Shown here in pieces: positions 24,047 through 32,166 of a DNA stretch of 64,000 nucleotides; position 1 is the first letter of the stretch; each line of letters opens with the position of its first letter. The translations under genes were made by a program, and so were the position numbers. The stretch covers positions 1-64,000 of the forward strand of contig NZ_JHYI01000011.1 of NCBI RefSeq assembly GCF_000621445.1, written 5' to 3'. The stretch is from Alkalihalobacillus bogoriensis ATCC BAA-922 (GTDB lineage: Bacteria > Bacillota > Bacilli > Bacillales > Bacillaceae_F). The notes under the pieces were generated by a model. It was not told the DNA's origin. It did not search any database and saw only the letters and a program-made list of their open reading frames with translations.

Positions 24047-25231
24047 GTGAAACAATGGAAAACATTAAGCCCAGTTATGGCTTATTTATTTTTTGCTTAT
24101 GCAACATTAATGATTATTACGAGTTATATGCCTGTTTATTACCAATCACAAGGACTCACTGCTGCCCAAATCGGATGGTTGTTAGCGATTGGACCTTTCG
24201 CATCCATATTTGCACAACCGATTTGGGGATTTTTAAGTGATAAATATAAAACGATAAAAAACGTATTGTTAGTTGCGATTATTGGAGCGGTTTTGATTTC
24301 TTTTATTTTGTTCCAAATGAGTAGTTTTATAGGATTTCTCGTGTTGGTCTTTTTCTTATTTTTATTTGTTCCTCCACTAACCGCACTCGGGGATAGTTTG
24401 GCCCAAAAAACATCGGCACAGCATAATGTTAGTTTTGGGCAGCTACGAATGTGGGGTTCGATCGGTTTTGGGGTTTGTTCATTAGCGATAGGGTATTTAC
24501 TGTCCATTATCGGGATTGGTTATTTAATGTATCCATTTTGGTTTTTAGCGGCGATTTTATTTATTACTGCTTTGTTTTTAAAAGATGTAAAAACAACAAA
24601 TAAACCAGTGACATTACTTGGGGCGTTAAAACTTCGAAAAAACAAAAGGCTCTTATTTTTCTTAACGGTTATTATGCTTGTATCGATCGGTCATCGAACA
24701 AATGATAGTTTCCTTGGGATTTATATTACAAGTTTAGGAGGAGATGAATCCCTCATTGGATGGGCCTGGTTTGCCGGTGTTGCCACAGAAACGGTAATAT
24801 TAGCAACAAGTGCACTCTGGTTTCGACGATTTCAAGCGATTACGTTTATTACAATTGCGGCGGGGTTATATACGATACGCTGGATTTTAATGGGGCAATT
24901 AACAGAACCAAGTCATATTCTTTGGTTTCAGCTTTTCCATGGAATTACTTTTGGTGTCTTTTATTTATGTGCGTTTCAATATGTAACAAAACTAATACCA
25001 GAGGAATTACAAGCAACAGGTCATGTCTTATTTATTACGATCTTCTTTGGTGTTTCAGGAATCATTGGCTCACTATTTGGGGGTTGGGTCATTGAATCCT
25101 ATAGCCATTCTTTATTGTACTATTGTTTAGGTGGAACATCCTTTATCGGCATGGCGGGTTTAATCGTTTATAAAGTGTTGATTGATAAAAAAGATAAAGA
25201 AATAAAAGCTCAAACAGAAGCTGCAATGTAA
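24047..25231 (+). CDS. MFS transporter (MFS_1-like, LacY-type)
   Basis: Twelve hydrophobic segments in 394 residues. Segment PIWGFLSDKYKT is the loop 2-3 signature (GxxSDrxG-like), and FGQLRMWGSIGFG with PPLTALGDSLAQ marks the LacY/NupG-like branch (PF12832). The start is GTG 24047 after AAGGGAGCACG. The substrate, possibly a sugar or nucleoside, cannot be told. Flanked by terminators, so monocistronic. Confidence 0.85.
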   Translation: MKQWKTLSPVMAYLFFAYATLMIITSYMPVYYQSQGLTAAQIGWLLAIGPFASIFAQPIWGFLSDKYKTIKNVLLVAIIGAVLISFILFQMSSFIGFLVLVFFLFLFVPPLTALGDSLAQKTSAQHNVSFGQLRMWGSIGFGVCSLAIGYLLSIIGIGYLMYPFWFLAAILFITALFLKDVKTTNKPVTLLGALKLRKNKRLLFFLTVIMLVSIGHRTNDSFLGIYITSLGGDESLIGWAWFAGVATETVILATSALWFRRFQAITFITIAAGLYTIRWILMGQLTEPSHILWFQLFHGITFGVFYLCAFQYVTKLIPEELQATGHVLFITIFFGVSGIIGSLFGGWVIESYSHSLLYYCLGGTSFIGMAGLIVYKVLIDKKDKEIKAQTEAAM

Positions 25232-25273
25232 TAAAAACGTCTTTGAGGAACGATTTCTCAAAGGCGTTTTTAT
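25232..25273 (+). terminator. Terminator of the MFS gene
   Basis: AAAACGTCTTTGAG and CTCAAAGGCGTTTTT form a 13-bp stem (one mismatch) with T5. Confidence 0.88.
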
Positions 25274-25311
25274 GCGCGTTTGCGGAAAAAATGTGGAAGT
25301 GAAATTCCTTC

Positions 25312-25494
25312 TTAAAAATTTAAGTTTTGGAGGTTGTGAAAAAGTGAGATGGACAGAACTAATGTTAGTAAGGAACCTGTGGATGTCAATGTAATTATTT
25401 TTCTGTTACTCTGATTTTTCTCAGGCTTAGCAAATTCTTGAATTGCCAAAAACCATACAACAAAAGTGATTATGGAAATAATCCCAATAGACAT
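25312..25494 (-). CDS. Small two-helix membrane protein, 60 aa
   Basis: ATG at 25494 follows GGAAGGAGATACTACT. The product has two hydrophobic segments (IGIISIITFVVWFLAIQEFA and TSTGSLLTLVLSISLFH) joined by a charged loop KPEKNQSNRK. No named family recognised. It is isolated, divergent from the DUF418 gene. The ribosome site is strong, so translation is likely. Confidence 0.65.
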   Translation of the reverse strand: MSIGIISIITFVVWFLAIQEFAKPEKNQSNRKIITLTSTGSLLTLVLSISLFHNLQNLNF

Positions 25495-25744
25495 AGTAGT
25501 ATCTCCTTCCATACAGTATAATTTTTCCAATCTTTATTATATAGTAACATAAACTTTCATAAGTTTCTTGTATTTAAAAATTAAAAAGGGAAAGTTTACA
25601 GTCTCCAACTAAAAAAAAGCATACCCTCCATACCGGTAGCGGATTCAAGCGACAGTTCCAAAAATCTTTAAAGCTACTATTAGTTTTTGTTCTTTTACGA
25701 GGAAAATCATGTATAATATGGGTGTATACAGTAGAGGAGGAATT

Positions 25745-26983
25745 ATGTTGCTACATAAAGAAAATGCGTTACACGTTCAACCAATTCAACAAGGAGAACG
25801 AATCCATCTTCTTGATTCTATTCGGGGTGTGGCCTTATTTGGCATATTATTAGCGAATATGTTGTTTTACCAAGAGCCGAAGTTTATTTCTTTTGGACTG
25901 AGTCCGAATGAGTGGACCGAAAGTTATAATGTTGCAGCGTCTTGGTTTCTTGATTTATTTGTTGTTGGGAAATTTTACCCTATGTTTTCAATCTTATTTG
26001 GGATTGGATTTGCTATATTCTTGAAAAAAGCGTTTGAAAAAGGAGTAAAGGCAAAAGGATTATTTGCAAAAAGACTAACGATTTTGCTTTTGTTTGGCTT
26101 TATTCATCTTGTTTTCATTTGGTCAGGCGATATTTTAGTAAACTATGCGTTAGCAGGCTTTCTATTACTCTTGTTTTTTGATTTAAAACCGAAAACGGTG
26201 TTAAACTGGGCACGATGGTTATTTATTGGCTTTGCGGTATTAATTGGATTTTTCGGCATCATGAATGCAGCGTTATTAGAATATTTACCAGAAGAAATTG
26301 GCGTAACGACAGAAGTTATTCATGAAGCAAATGAAGTATTGCAAACAGGAACCTATGGAGAAGTTCTTGTATTTCGATTAGTAAATGAGCTTCCTGTTGT
26401 CATCTTAAATTTGATTTTAGCTGTGCCGATGATTTTACCGTTGTTTTTATTTGGATTATACGTTACAAAACGTATTGATATATTCCGAGTGCAGGACCAC
26501 TTGGATTGGGTAAAATCAATCTGGAAAAAAAGCTTAGTATGGGGGATTGTCTTTACCATTCTTTTTGCTGTACATAAAGGTGAAGTGTTACCAATTCCGT
26601 CATTTTTATCTTTAGGGTTAGCAGAAATGTTTAGAAGCTTTTCAGGTTTGGCACTTTGTATTTTCTATATGACTTCGGTGACATTGCTTGTTCAAAAGCA
26701 AACATGGCAACCACTATTCCGTTTGTTTAGCTTTCCTGGGAAAATGGCGCTATCAAATTACTTGTTTCAATCGTTTATTTGTGTCACAATTTTCTATGGG
26801 TTTGGTTTCGGCTTATTTGCGAAAGTAGGCCCTGCGTTAAGCATCCTCTTTGCGATAATCATTTATGGACTTCAAATGGTTGTTAGCTATTATTGGCTAA
26901 AAACATTCCAATATGGTCCGTTTGAATGGTTATGGAGAACAGCGACATACAAAAAAAGACAACCGATGAAAGTAAAGGGGTGA
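25745..26983 (+). CDS. DUF418 (YeiB/YxaH-type) membrane protein
   Basis: ATG 25745 follows GAGGAGGAATT. The N-terminal motif RIHLLDSIRGVALFGILLAN is the classical DUF418 opening; further blocks are FPGKMALSNYLFQSF near the end and GPFEWLWRTATY at the C-terminus. About ten hydrophobic segments over 412 residues. Members are widespread in Bacilli; the function is unknown. The next, HesB-like reading frame starts five bases downstream. Confidence 0.9.
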   Translation: MLLHKENALHVQPIQQGERIHLLDSIRGVALFGILLANMLFYQEPKFISFGLSPNEWTESYNVAASWFLDLFVVGKFYPMFSILFGIGFAIFLKKAFEKGVKAKGLFAKRLTILLLFGFIHLVFIWSGDILVNYALAGFLLLLFFDLKPKTVLNWARWLFIGFAVLIGFFGIMNAALLEYLPEEIGVTTEVIHEANEVLQTGTYGEVLVFRLVNELPVVILNLILAVPMILPLFLFGLYVTKRIDIFRVQDHLDWVKSIWKKSLVWGIVFTILFAVHKGEVLPIPSFLSLGLAEMFRSFSGLALCIFYMTSVTLLVQKQTWQPLFRLFSFPGKMALSNYLFQSFICVTIFYGFGFGLFAKVGPALSILFAIIIYGLQMVVSYYWLKTFQYGPFEWLWRTATYKKRQPMKVKG

Positions 26984-26988
26984 ACGAA

Positions 26989-27291
26989 GTGAACATTGTG
27001 GTTACGGAGAATGCGAAAGCTTATTTAGCAAAAACAGACTTTCAAAAACCGATACGTGTTGTTGCAAGAGATACGTACGAGTGAAGCACGATGATTGAGT
27101 ATTTTCTCACTCTGGATGAGGCGAGAGCAGATGATAAAGTAATGAAAGTTGATGATTTTGTTTTTTTAGCTGATCAAAAAGCTGAAGACGAAATCGGTGA
27201 TTATTTAAAAATTGATTTTGTAGATTCTCAAGGTCTTAAACTGATTAACCGTGCTCAAACGCTTGCTTATGCGCAAAAAGTTAGAGGTTAG
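26989..27291 (+). pseudogene. HesB/IscA-like gene interrupted by an in-frame TGA
   Basis: GTG 26989 opens a frame reading MNIVVTENAKAYLAKTDFQK PIRVVARDTYE, then TGA at 27082-27084, then continuing in the same frame STMIEYFLTLDEARADDKVM, VDDFVFLADQKAEDEIGDYL, KIDFV and TAG 27289. Both halves look like one HesB/Fe-S biogenesis-like protein of about 100 residues. Related proteins carry a cysteine in this place, so TGA probably replaces TGT/TGC. Nonsense mutation is the simplest reading; UGA decoding as Sec or Cys is an open alternative, but no obvious SECIS-like stem with a G-rich loop is seen just downstream. Sits five bases after the DUF418 gene. Confidence 0.7.
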
Positions 27292-27298
27292 TCGAATA

Positions 27299-27357
27299 AA
27301 AAAGCAATGAGCAACCACCTAACTTCATCATGGTGATGTGCCATTGCTTTTTTTCTT
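27299..27357. terminator. Terminator between the HesB-like and YppG-like genes
   Basis: AAAAGCAATG and CATTGCTTTTT form the outer stem, with an inner CCACC/GGTG pairing; A and T runs on both sides suit convergent genes. Confidence 0.8.
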
Positions 27358-27359
27358 AA

Positions 27360-27791
27360 TTAAGGTTGTTTTGTAACACCAAAAAATGTCCCCATTTGTT
27401 TCACGAGTGGTGCAGCTTGGTTCCATGTTTTAACAACTTGGTCGACAGTTTTTGTTGTTTTATTTATATCAAACTTTCCATTCTCACTCGTAAACGGGGC
27501 GAGAAATGGAGGAATCGGTTTTGATGGCATATTTCCTGGCCCATGAAAATAAGGATTTTGTTGATACGGCCCAAAAGGTCCTTGATTCATTCCTGGTCCT
27601 TGCATAAATGGATTTGGCCCCATTTGTGGAAACCCTTGTTGAGGTTGGGTTTGCTGTTGTGTTTGTTGTTGAGGCTGTGTCTGTGTTTGTTGTTGTGGTT
27701 GTTGTTGCTGTTGCTGTTGCGGCCCTTGCTGGAATTGTGCGTTATTCATTGGCCAGCCGGGTCCGTACATAGGGTATTGAGGAAAATGCAT
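27360..27791 (-). CDS. YppG-like protein with a Pro/Gln-rich repeat region
   Basis: ATG 27791 follows AAGGAGTGATTGAC; the earlier GTG overlaps that site. The N-terminal half is low complexity: proline/glycine-rich MHFPQYPMYGPGWP, then glutamine runs (PQQQQQQQPQQQTQTQPQQQ), then NPFMQGPGMNQGP. The C-terminal part, ENGKFDINKTTKTVDQVVKT with WNQAAPLVKQM, matches the YppG-like family of Bacillus (spore coat-associated). It follows the Hsp20 gene by 23 bases, so both are likely co-expressed late in sporulation. Confidence 0.82.
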   Translation of the reverse strand: MHFPQYPMYGPGWPMNNAQFQQGPQQQQQQQPQQQTQTQPQQQTQQQTQPQQGFPQMGPNPFMQGPGMNQGPFGPYQQNPYFHGPGNMPSKPIPPFLAPFTSENGKFDINKTTKTVDQVVKTWNQAAPLVKQMGTFFGVTKQP

Positions 27792-27814
27792 GTCAATCAC
27801 TCCTTTACCTATTG

Positions 27815-28243
27815 TTAGTCAATTTTAATTGTCTTTCTTCGGTTAGGAAATCGGATTGTTAGGATACCATTTTCATATTTAGCTTTTGGATTTGTCGCTT
27901 GGAACGGTAATGCAATAATTCTTTCACTAATTTGTTCACTTTCATAATGAGAAACAACTTGACTTGAATCATCTTGCTCCTTGATAGATTCAACATGCTT
28001 CACTGCAATACGAACATGGTTTTGATGAATGTCTAACTTGATCTGTTCCTTTTTTACGCCTGGTAGCTCTGCTTCAATAATAAATTCAGTATCTGTCTCA
28101 TACGTTTTAACAGGGAAAGTAGGTTGGAACATTCCATGGTTATGAAAATTTTTAAATGAGTGATGAAAAAAAGAATCAATCGATTTTAAAAAGTCACTAT
28201 AAGATTGATGAAGTAAGTTCGGTAAATTTTTATCGTCTTTCAT
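27815..28243 (-). CDS. Hsp20/alpha-crystallin family protein (coat-type)
   Basis: ATG 28243 follows GGAGGGTAGTTAG; the longer frame up to 28372 lacks a site. Residues about 45-142 form an alpha-crystallin domain: PVKTYETDTEFIIEAELPGV KKEQIKLDI, ISERIIALPF, and the conserved YENGILTIRFP (A-x-x-x-n-GvL-type) near the end. The N-terminal part has a short helical region with DSFFHHSFKNFHNHGMF. Bacillus relatives include CotM and CotP in the spore coat; the neighbouring YppG-like gene supports such a role. 142 aa. Confidence 0.87.
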   Translation of the reverse strand: MKDDKNLPNLLHQSYSDFLKSIDSFFHHSFKNFHNHGMFQPTFPVKTYETDTEFIIEAELPGVKKEQIKLDIHQNHVRIAVKHVESIKEQDDSSQVVSHYESEQISERIIALPFQATNPKAKYENGILTIRFPNRRKTIKID

Positions 28244-28397
28244 GCTAACTACCCTCCATAATTCCTCACATTTTTTATACTTCATCATATGTAGGCACTT
28301 AAATTTTGGAACGGGTAGACACCTAGATTTTTTTTGATAAAAGGACATTTCCAATAAATGTTTGTTTGCCAAGGGTAGATTAAAGGAGGAAACTTAA

Positions 28398-29318
28398 ATG
28401 AGAGTGATTGATACACATTGTGATGCACTATTGAAGCTATGGGAGGATAGAAGGAGAGACTTCACCTCAAACGACATTGAAACGAATATCCATCGGTTAC
28501 GAGAGGGGGATGTTTGGATTCAGTGCTTTGCGATATTTGTTGAACCAACGATAAAAAGTGACCAAAAGTTTCAAGTTGTTCTTGACCAAATTCAACTTTT
28601 CTTTGAGAAAGTCATAACACCAAATCCTCATATAAAACATATCAAATCATGGGAGGATATTTTGCAGTTAGAGGAAAATGAGATAGGTGCCATTCTTACA
28701 TTAGAAGGGGTTGATCCCATTGGCGATGATTTGGAACGATTGAAGTTATTATACCACCTTGGAGTGATGTCAGTTGGTTTGACATGGAATCAGGCGAATT
28801 TATGTGCTGATGGGATTGGTGAACCAAGAGGAGCTGGATTAACAAGTTTAGGTAGGGAACTTATCTCATTAAACAATGAACATCGAATTTTGACCGATGT
28901 TTCTCATATTAGTGAAGCGGGATTTTGGGATGTTCTTGAAACGGCTCATTATCCGATTGCGACCCATTCGAATGCAAAATCATTATGCTCTCATCGTCGT
29001 AATTTAACGGATGAACAACTAAAGGCGATGATAAAAAAACAAGCCCCTATTGGTGTAGTGTTTCATCCATATTTTCTTGAAAATGAAGGATCAGCGACTA
29101 TTGCGAGTATTGTAAACCATATAGAACATGTATGTTCCCTTGGTGGGAAACAACAAATTTGCTTCGGCTCTGATTTTGACGGCATTCCAAGTACAGTTTC
29201 TGGTCTGCATCATGCCGGCGACTATCAAAACCTCATTAATGAACTGTTAAAACATTTTACGGAAGAAGAAGTTAGAGGGTTTGCCTACCAAAACTTTTTA
29301 AACCATCTACCTTCTTAA
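28398..29318 (+). CDS. Membrane-dipeptidase-type peptidase (M19 family)
   Basis: ATG after AAAGGAGGAAAC. The zinc site residues appear as VIDTHCDALLKLWE at the start, AILTLEGVDPIG, LTDVSHISEAGFWDV, IATHSNAKSLC and ICFGSDFDGIPSTVSG. This is the full pattern of renal-dipeptidase-like (M19) enzymes, cytoplasmic in Bacilli (no signal peptide). It likely hydrolyses dipeptides, including those with D-residues. 306 aa, usual length. Single-gene unit, divergent from Hsp20. Confidence 0.92.
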   Translation: MRVIDTHCDALLKLWEDRRRDFTSNDIETNIHRLREGDVWIQCFAIFVEPTIKSDQKFQVVLDQIQLFFEKVITPNPHIKHIKSWEDILQLEENEIGAILTLEGVDPIGDDLERLKLLYHLGVMSVGLTWNQANLCADGIGEPRGAGLTSLGRELISLNNEHRILTDVSHISEAGFWDVLETAHYPIATHSNAKSLCSHRRNLTDEQLKAMIKKQAPIGVVFHPYFLENEGSATIASIVNHIEHVCSLGGKQQICFGSDFDGIPSTVSGLHHAGDYQNLINELLKHFTEEEVRGFAYQNFLNHLPS

Positions 29319-29324
29319 AAAAAG

Positions 29325-29456
29325 TTATTTTTCTTTCTGTTTAGATGTTGGCCATTCTTTTTTATATAAATGAAATTCTTCATATGAAGGTGAAAAAAAT
29401 GTTTTCTGTACACCCGAAACAATAATAAGTAAGCAGAAGACAATAACCGTTAGCAT
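29325..29456 (-). CDS. Small single-helix membrane protein, 43 aa
   Basis: ATG at 29456 follows AAAAAGGAGTGACGATT. The product has one N-terminal hydrophobic helix (MLTVIVFCLLIIVSGVQKTF) followed by a charged tail (SPSYEEFHLYKKEWPTSKQK). No known family. The ribosome site is near perfect. It is convergent with the dipeptidase gene. Confidence 0.6.
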   Translation of the reverse strand: MLTVIVFCLLIIVSGVQKTFFSPSYEEFHLYKKEWPTSKQKEK

Positions 29457-29514
29457 AATCGTCACTCCTTTTTAATAGTAAATGCAAAACAAAGCAGATG
29501 GTGACATCGTTTAC

Positions 29515-29549
29515 AGGATAATCGAGCGAAGTAGTTCGATTATCCTTAT
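29515..29549. terminator. Hairpin before the ABC ATPase unit
   Basis: AGGATAATCGA, nine-base loop, TCGATTATCCT, then TATTTGCTTTTCTTTT. It isolates the following unit from upstream transcription. Confidence 0.7.
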
Positions 29550-29580
29550 TTGCTTTTCTTTTAAAAAGGTATAAAGAAGA

Positions 29581-29611
29581 TTGACAATATTAAAGCGCGC
29601 TTTGTTAAAAT
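29581..29611 (+). promoter_or_regulatory. Promoter of the 29647-30629 unit
   Basis: A perfect TTGACA at 29581-29586 and TTAAAAT at 29605-29611 with an 18- or 19-base spacer, about 36 bases before the first start codon. Confidence 0.6.
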
Positions 29612-29646
29612 AGAAGGAAGAAGACTCTTTAAAGGAGGTTCCATAC

Positions 29647-29829
29647 TTGTATAAAAATGAAATTGAAATGATTCATACAAACGGGAAAAAAATAATCATT
29701 AAAGACATACCATTTGTCACAGAAGAAAAAGAAAAGTTTCATTTAAAATGGCAAGTGGAGAAGCTCATTGATGAAATCAATGGAAAGCAACGTCCTAATG
29801 ACGTGTACTCGTTTAAAGAGGTTGATTGA
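29647..29829 (+). CDS. Small hypothetical protein, 60 aa, coupled to an ABC ATPase
   Basis: TTG 29647 lies seven bases after AAAGGAGGTT. The protein reads MYKNEIEMIHTNGKKIIIKD and ends RPNDVYSFKEVD; it is charged, with no membrane segment. I do not recognise it. The stop overlaps or abuts the ABC ATPase start, so both are translated together, which suggests a shared task. Confidence 0.65.
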   Translation: MYKNEIEMIHTNGKKIIIKDIPFVTEEKEKFHLKWQVEKLIDEINGKQRPNDVYSFKEVD

Positions 29830-29831
29830 AA

Positions 29832-30629
29832 ATGAATATGCCTAAAGAATTGATTTATTTGAACAACATAACAGTAAAGAAACTAAACAAAGCAATTGTT
29901 TCAAATGTGACGTGGAAAGTAAAAAAAGGAGAAAACTGGGCAATACTTGGATTAAATGGTTCGGGTAAAACGTCAATATTAAAAGTTGTGACAGGTTATG
30001 AGTGGCCAGTAACCGGAAGTGTACATGTATTAGGGAATCGTTATGGCACGGTGAATGTCCAAGAAGTTCGTAAAAAGATAGGGTGGGTCAGTTCAGCATT
30101 AGATGAGAGGTTTTCTACGAGGCCGAATGATACAGCTTTTGAAGTTGTCCTAAGTGGAAAATTTGCGTCTGTTGGTGTTTATGAAATGATAAAAGCATCC
30201 GATATAAAAGACGTAGAGTTAACATTAGCATTATTTCAAATCGAAGCTTTATCAAACCAACCTTTCCGAACTTTGTCACAAGGAGAGCAAAAGAAAGTCA
30301 TGTTAGCTAGAGCATGGATAGCAAACCCAAACTTGCTTATTCTTGATGAACCTTGTAATGGTCTTGATCTGTTTTCTCGGGAACAATTTTTAAATTCTAT
30401 TCAAGCTGCTTCAAAAGAAAAAGCGGCACCAACAATGATTTATGTGACACACCACATTGATGAAATATTACCTTGTTTTACTCATTGTTTATTGCTAAAA
30501 GACGGGCAAATTTTTGCTCAAGGAAAAAAAGAAGAAATCATGATACCAGAATTGCTTTCTCAAGCGTTTAACTTAAAATTAACCATATCATGGGATAATG
30601 AGCGGGCTTGGATTAAGGTAATAAAATAA
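29832..30629 (+). CDS. ABC transporter ATP-binding protein (YlmA type)
   Basis: Walker A ILGLNGSGKTSILKVVTGYE (about residues 37-56), Q-loop region KKIGWVSSAL, signature LSQGEQKKVMLARAW, Walker B LLILDEPCNGLDL and switch VTHHIDEIL are all present. ATG 29832 fits AAAGAGGT better than TTG 29826. No permease gene is adjacent; B. subtilis YlmA, a similar soluble ATPase, is also without an obvious permease. 265 aa. Confidence 0.88.
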   Translation: MNMPKELIYLNNITVKKLNKAIVSNVTWKVKKGENWAILGLNGSGKTSILKVVTGYEWPVTGSVHVLGNRYGTVNVQEVRKKIGWVSSALDERFSTRPNDTAFEVVLSGKFASVGVYEMIKASDIKDVELTLALFQIEALSNQPFRTLSQGEQKKVMLARAWIANPNLLILDEPCNGLDLFSREQFLNSIQAASKEKAAPTMIYVTHHIDEILPCFTHCLLLKDGQIFAQGKKEEIMIPELLSQAFNLKLTISWDNERAWIKVIK

Positions 30630-30750
30630 AAATTAAAAGTTTTAAGTTAAAAATAAGAAAAAAGGTTGTATAAATGTGACCTTATACATTAAACTAGTAA
30701 TAAATAACTAGTTGGAAGAAAAAATTGAAGAGAGAATAGAGGGACTAACA

Positions 30751-31662
30751 ATGTTTGAAGGGAACAACAGTAAAATACTACTTGAGAGCGGTACTAACGA
30801 ACTAGAGATTATTATGTTTAATGTTGGGAATAGTACATTTGGAATTAATGTATTAAAAGTAAGGGAAATTATTCAACCACTACCAATTACGGAAACTCCG
30901 AATGGACATCCCTTTGTAGAAGGTGTTATTCGATTACGGGATGAAGTTATCCCTGTTGTGGATTTAGCGAAAGTATTACATTTCCCACCTTCAGCAGATG
31001 GAAGTACAGATAAATTTATTATTGCAGAATTAAATAAATTAAAAGTAGCATTTCACGTGCATAATGTTTCAAGAATTCATCGCATTTCTTGGGAACAAAT
31101 TGAAAAGCCAAGTCATCTCTCTAAAGGAGAGCAAGCCCAAACGATTGGGATTGTGAAACTTGAAGGCGAAATGTCATTGCTCCTTGATTTTGAAAAAATT
31201 GTTGTAGATATTAATCCAGAAGCAGGCTTACAAACATCCCAATTATCTGTTCTTGGACCGCGAGAAAGGTCAACGAAGAAAATCATTGTGGCAGAAGATT
31301 CGGCGATTTTACGAAAATTATTACAAGATACTCTCCATGCTGCAGGATATGAAAATGTTCAGTTTTTTGAAAATGGCAAGTTAGCCTGGGAGCATTTAAG
31401 TGAGGTTGCGAAAGAAGAGACAGACATCACAGAACATGTTCATTTAATTATTTCTGATATTGAAATGCCACAAATGGATGGACATCATTTTACAAAATTA
31501 ATTAAACAGCATCCAAAGCTTACTGAGGTTCCGGTCATTATCTTTTCTTCTATTATTAGTTCAGACTTACAACATAAAGGAGAAAGTGTGGGAGCTATTG
31601 CACAAGTAAGTAAGCCAGAAATCGTTGAGCTTGTGAACTATATTGATAAATATATCCTGTAA
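30751..31662 (+). CDS. cheV: Chemotaxis coupling protein CheV
   Basis: ATG 30751 after AGAGGGAC gives 303 residues, the same as B. subtilis CheV. An N-terminal CheW domain (about 25-160: IIMFNVGNSTFGINVLKVRE, GHPFVEGVIRLRDEVIPVVD) is joined to a receiver domain with acidic pocket VAEDSAILRKLL and the phosphorylation site Asp at about 236 in LIISDIEMPQMDGH. CheV couples chemoreceptors to CheA and mediates adaptation when phosphorylated. Its position 500 bases before a CheB-CheR hybrid kinase is notable. Confidence 0.95.
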   Translation: MFEGNNSKILLESGTNELEIIMFNVGNSTFGINVLKVREIIQPLPITETPNGHPFVEGVIRLRDEVIPVVDLAKVLHFPPSADGSTDKFIIAELNKLKVAFHVHNVSRIHRISWEQIEKPSHLSKGEQAQTIGIVKLEGEMSLLLDFEKIVVDINPEAGLQTSQLSVLGPRERSTKKIIVAEDSAILRKLLQDTLHAAGYENVQFFENGKLAWEHLSEVAKEETDITEHVHLIISDIEMPQMDGHHFTKLIKQHPKLTEVPVIIFSSIISSDLQHKGESVGAIAQVSKPEIVELVNYIDKYIL

Positions 31663-31676
31663 CCTTTAGTATGTGG

Positions 31677-31706
31677 GCTGTCGAATAACGATCGACAGCC
31701 TTCCTT
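31677..31706 (+). terminator. Terminator of cheV
   Basis: GGCTGTCGA, seven-base loop, TCGACAGCC, then TTCCTTGTTT. Similar GCTGTCGA hairpins end the genes at 41056, 45710 and the minus-strand gene at 35908. Confidence 0.75.
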
Positions 31707-31714
31707 GTTTGTAA

Positions 31715-31924
31715 TGGGACATGTGTTCCGCTATTTTATGAAAAAGGGTAGTTTGGAGAAAGCTATCGGACATATGTTCCTTTATATGCGGAAACAATGC
31801 GTGTTTGTCGCTGATTTTCCTGTAATAGCGGAACGGATGTCCGTTAAAAATTGAAAAAGACTCATTTTTACTCACATAGCGGAATAGATGTCCGCACCAT
31901 TTAACCGGGAATAATATCCGCTAA
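31715..31924. repeat. Repeat family C, locus 1
   Basis: Forward motifs GGGACATGTGTTCCGCTAT (31715-31734 region) and CGGACATATGTTCCTTTAT (from 31768), then inverted motifs ATAGCGGAACGGATGTCCG (from 31825) and ATAGCGGAATAGATGTCCG (from 31876). Motif-to-motif distance is 51-52 bases within each pair; a fifth, degenerate copy ends at 31923. Spacer sequences differ from those of the other two loci. The rest of the 31663-32166 gap holds one terminator-like hairpin and no gene. Confidence 0.8.
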
Positions 31925-31963
31925 AAACATGCCAGTATTTTTAATCATTTGGCATGTTTTTCT
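31925..31963. terminator. Hairpin after the family C repeat
   Basis: AAAACATGCCA and TGGCATGTTTTT arms with a 14-base loop. Confidence 0.7.
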
Positions 31964-32166
31964 TGTCTTAAAAAAGGGTAAACCTTTATGTTGAGATAAA
32001 ATTATTTCCTACTACATGATTTATAACAAAACTAGTGAAAATTTGACAAAATACGAAGACTTTCATTGTCGTTTAAGCATTGCGAGAATAGTTAATTTAC
32101 ACTAGAATAAAAAATAGAGTTTATTTTTGGTCAGCATTTGTGCTAACTAGAGAGAGGTGACCGTTA

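Noticed and set aside
27085-27130. SECIS element after the in-frame UGA
   Set aside because: Only a weak short stem (GAG/CTC region) is seen, with no G-rich apical loop at the usual distance; selenocysteine is therefore not claimed.
27543-27818. Leu-rich open frame opposite the YppG-like gene
   Set aside because: It is the complement of the CAA/CAG glutamine runs; no ribosome site.
31666-31875. Open frame across the family C repeat on the minus strand
   Set aside because: Built from the repeat motifs and a terminator, without a ribosome site.
31715-31924. CRISPR-like array (repeat plus ~32-base unique spacers)
   Set aside because: Only two motif copies per orientation, halves are inverted to each other, the motif is 19 bases, and there are no cas genes or leader nearby.
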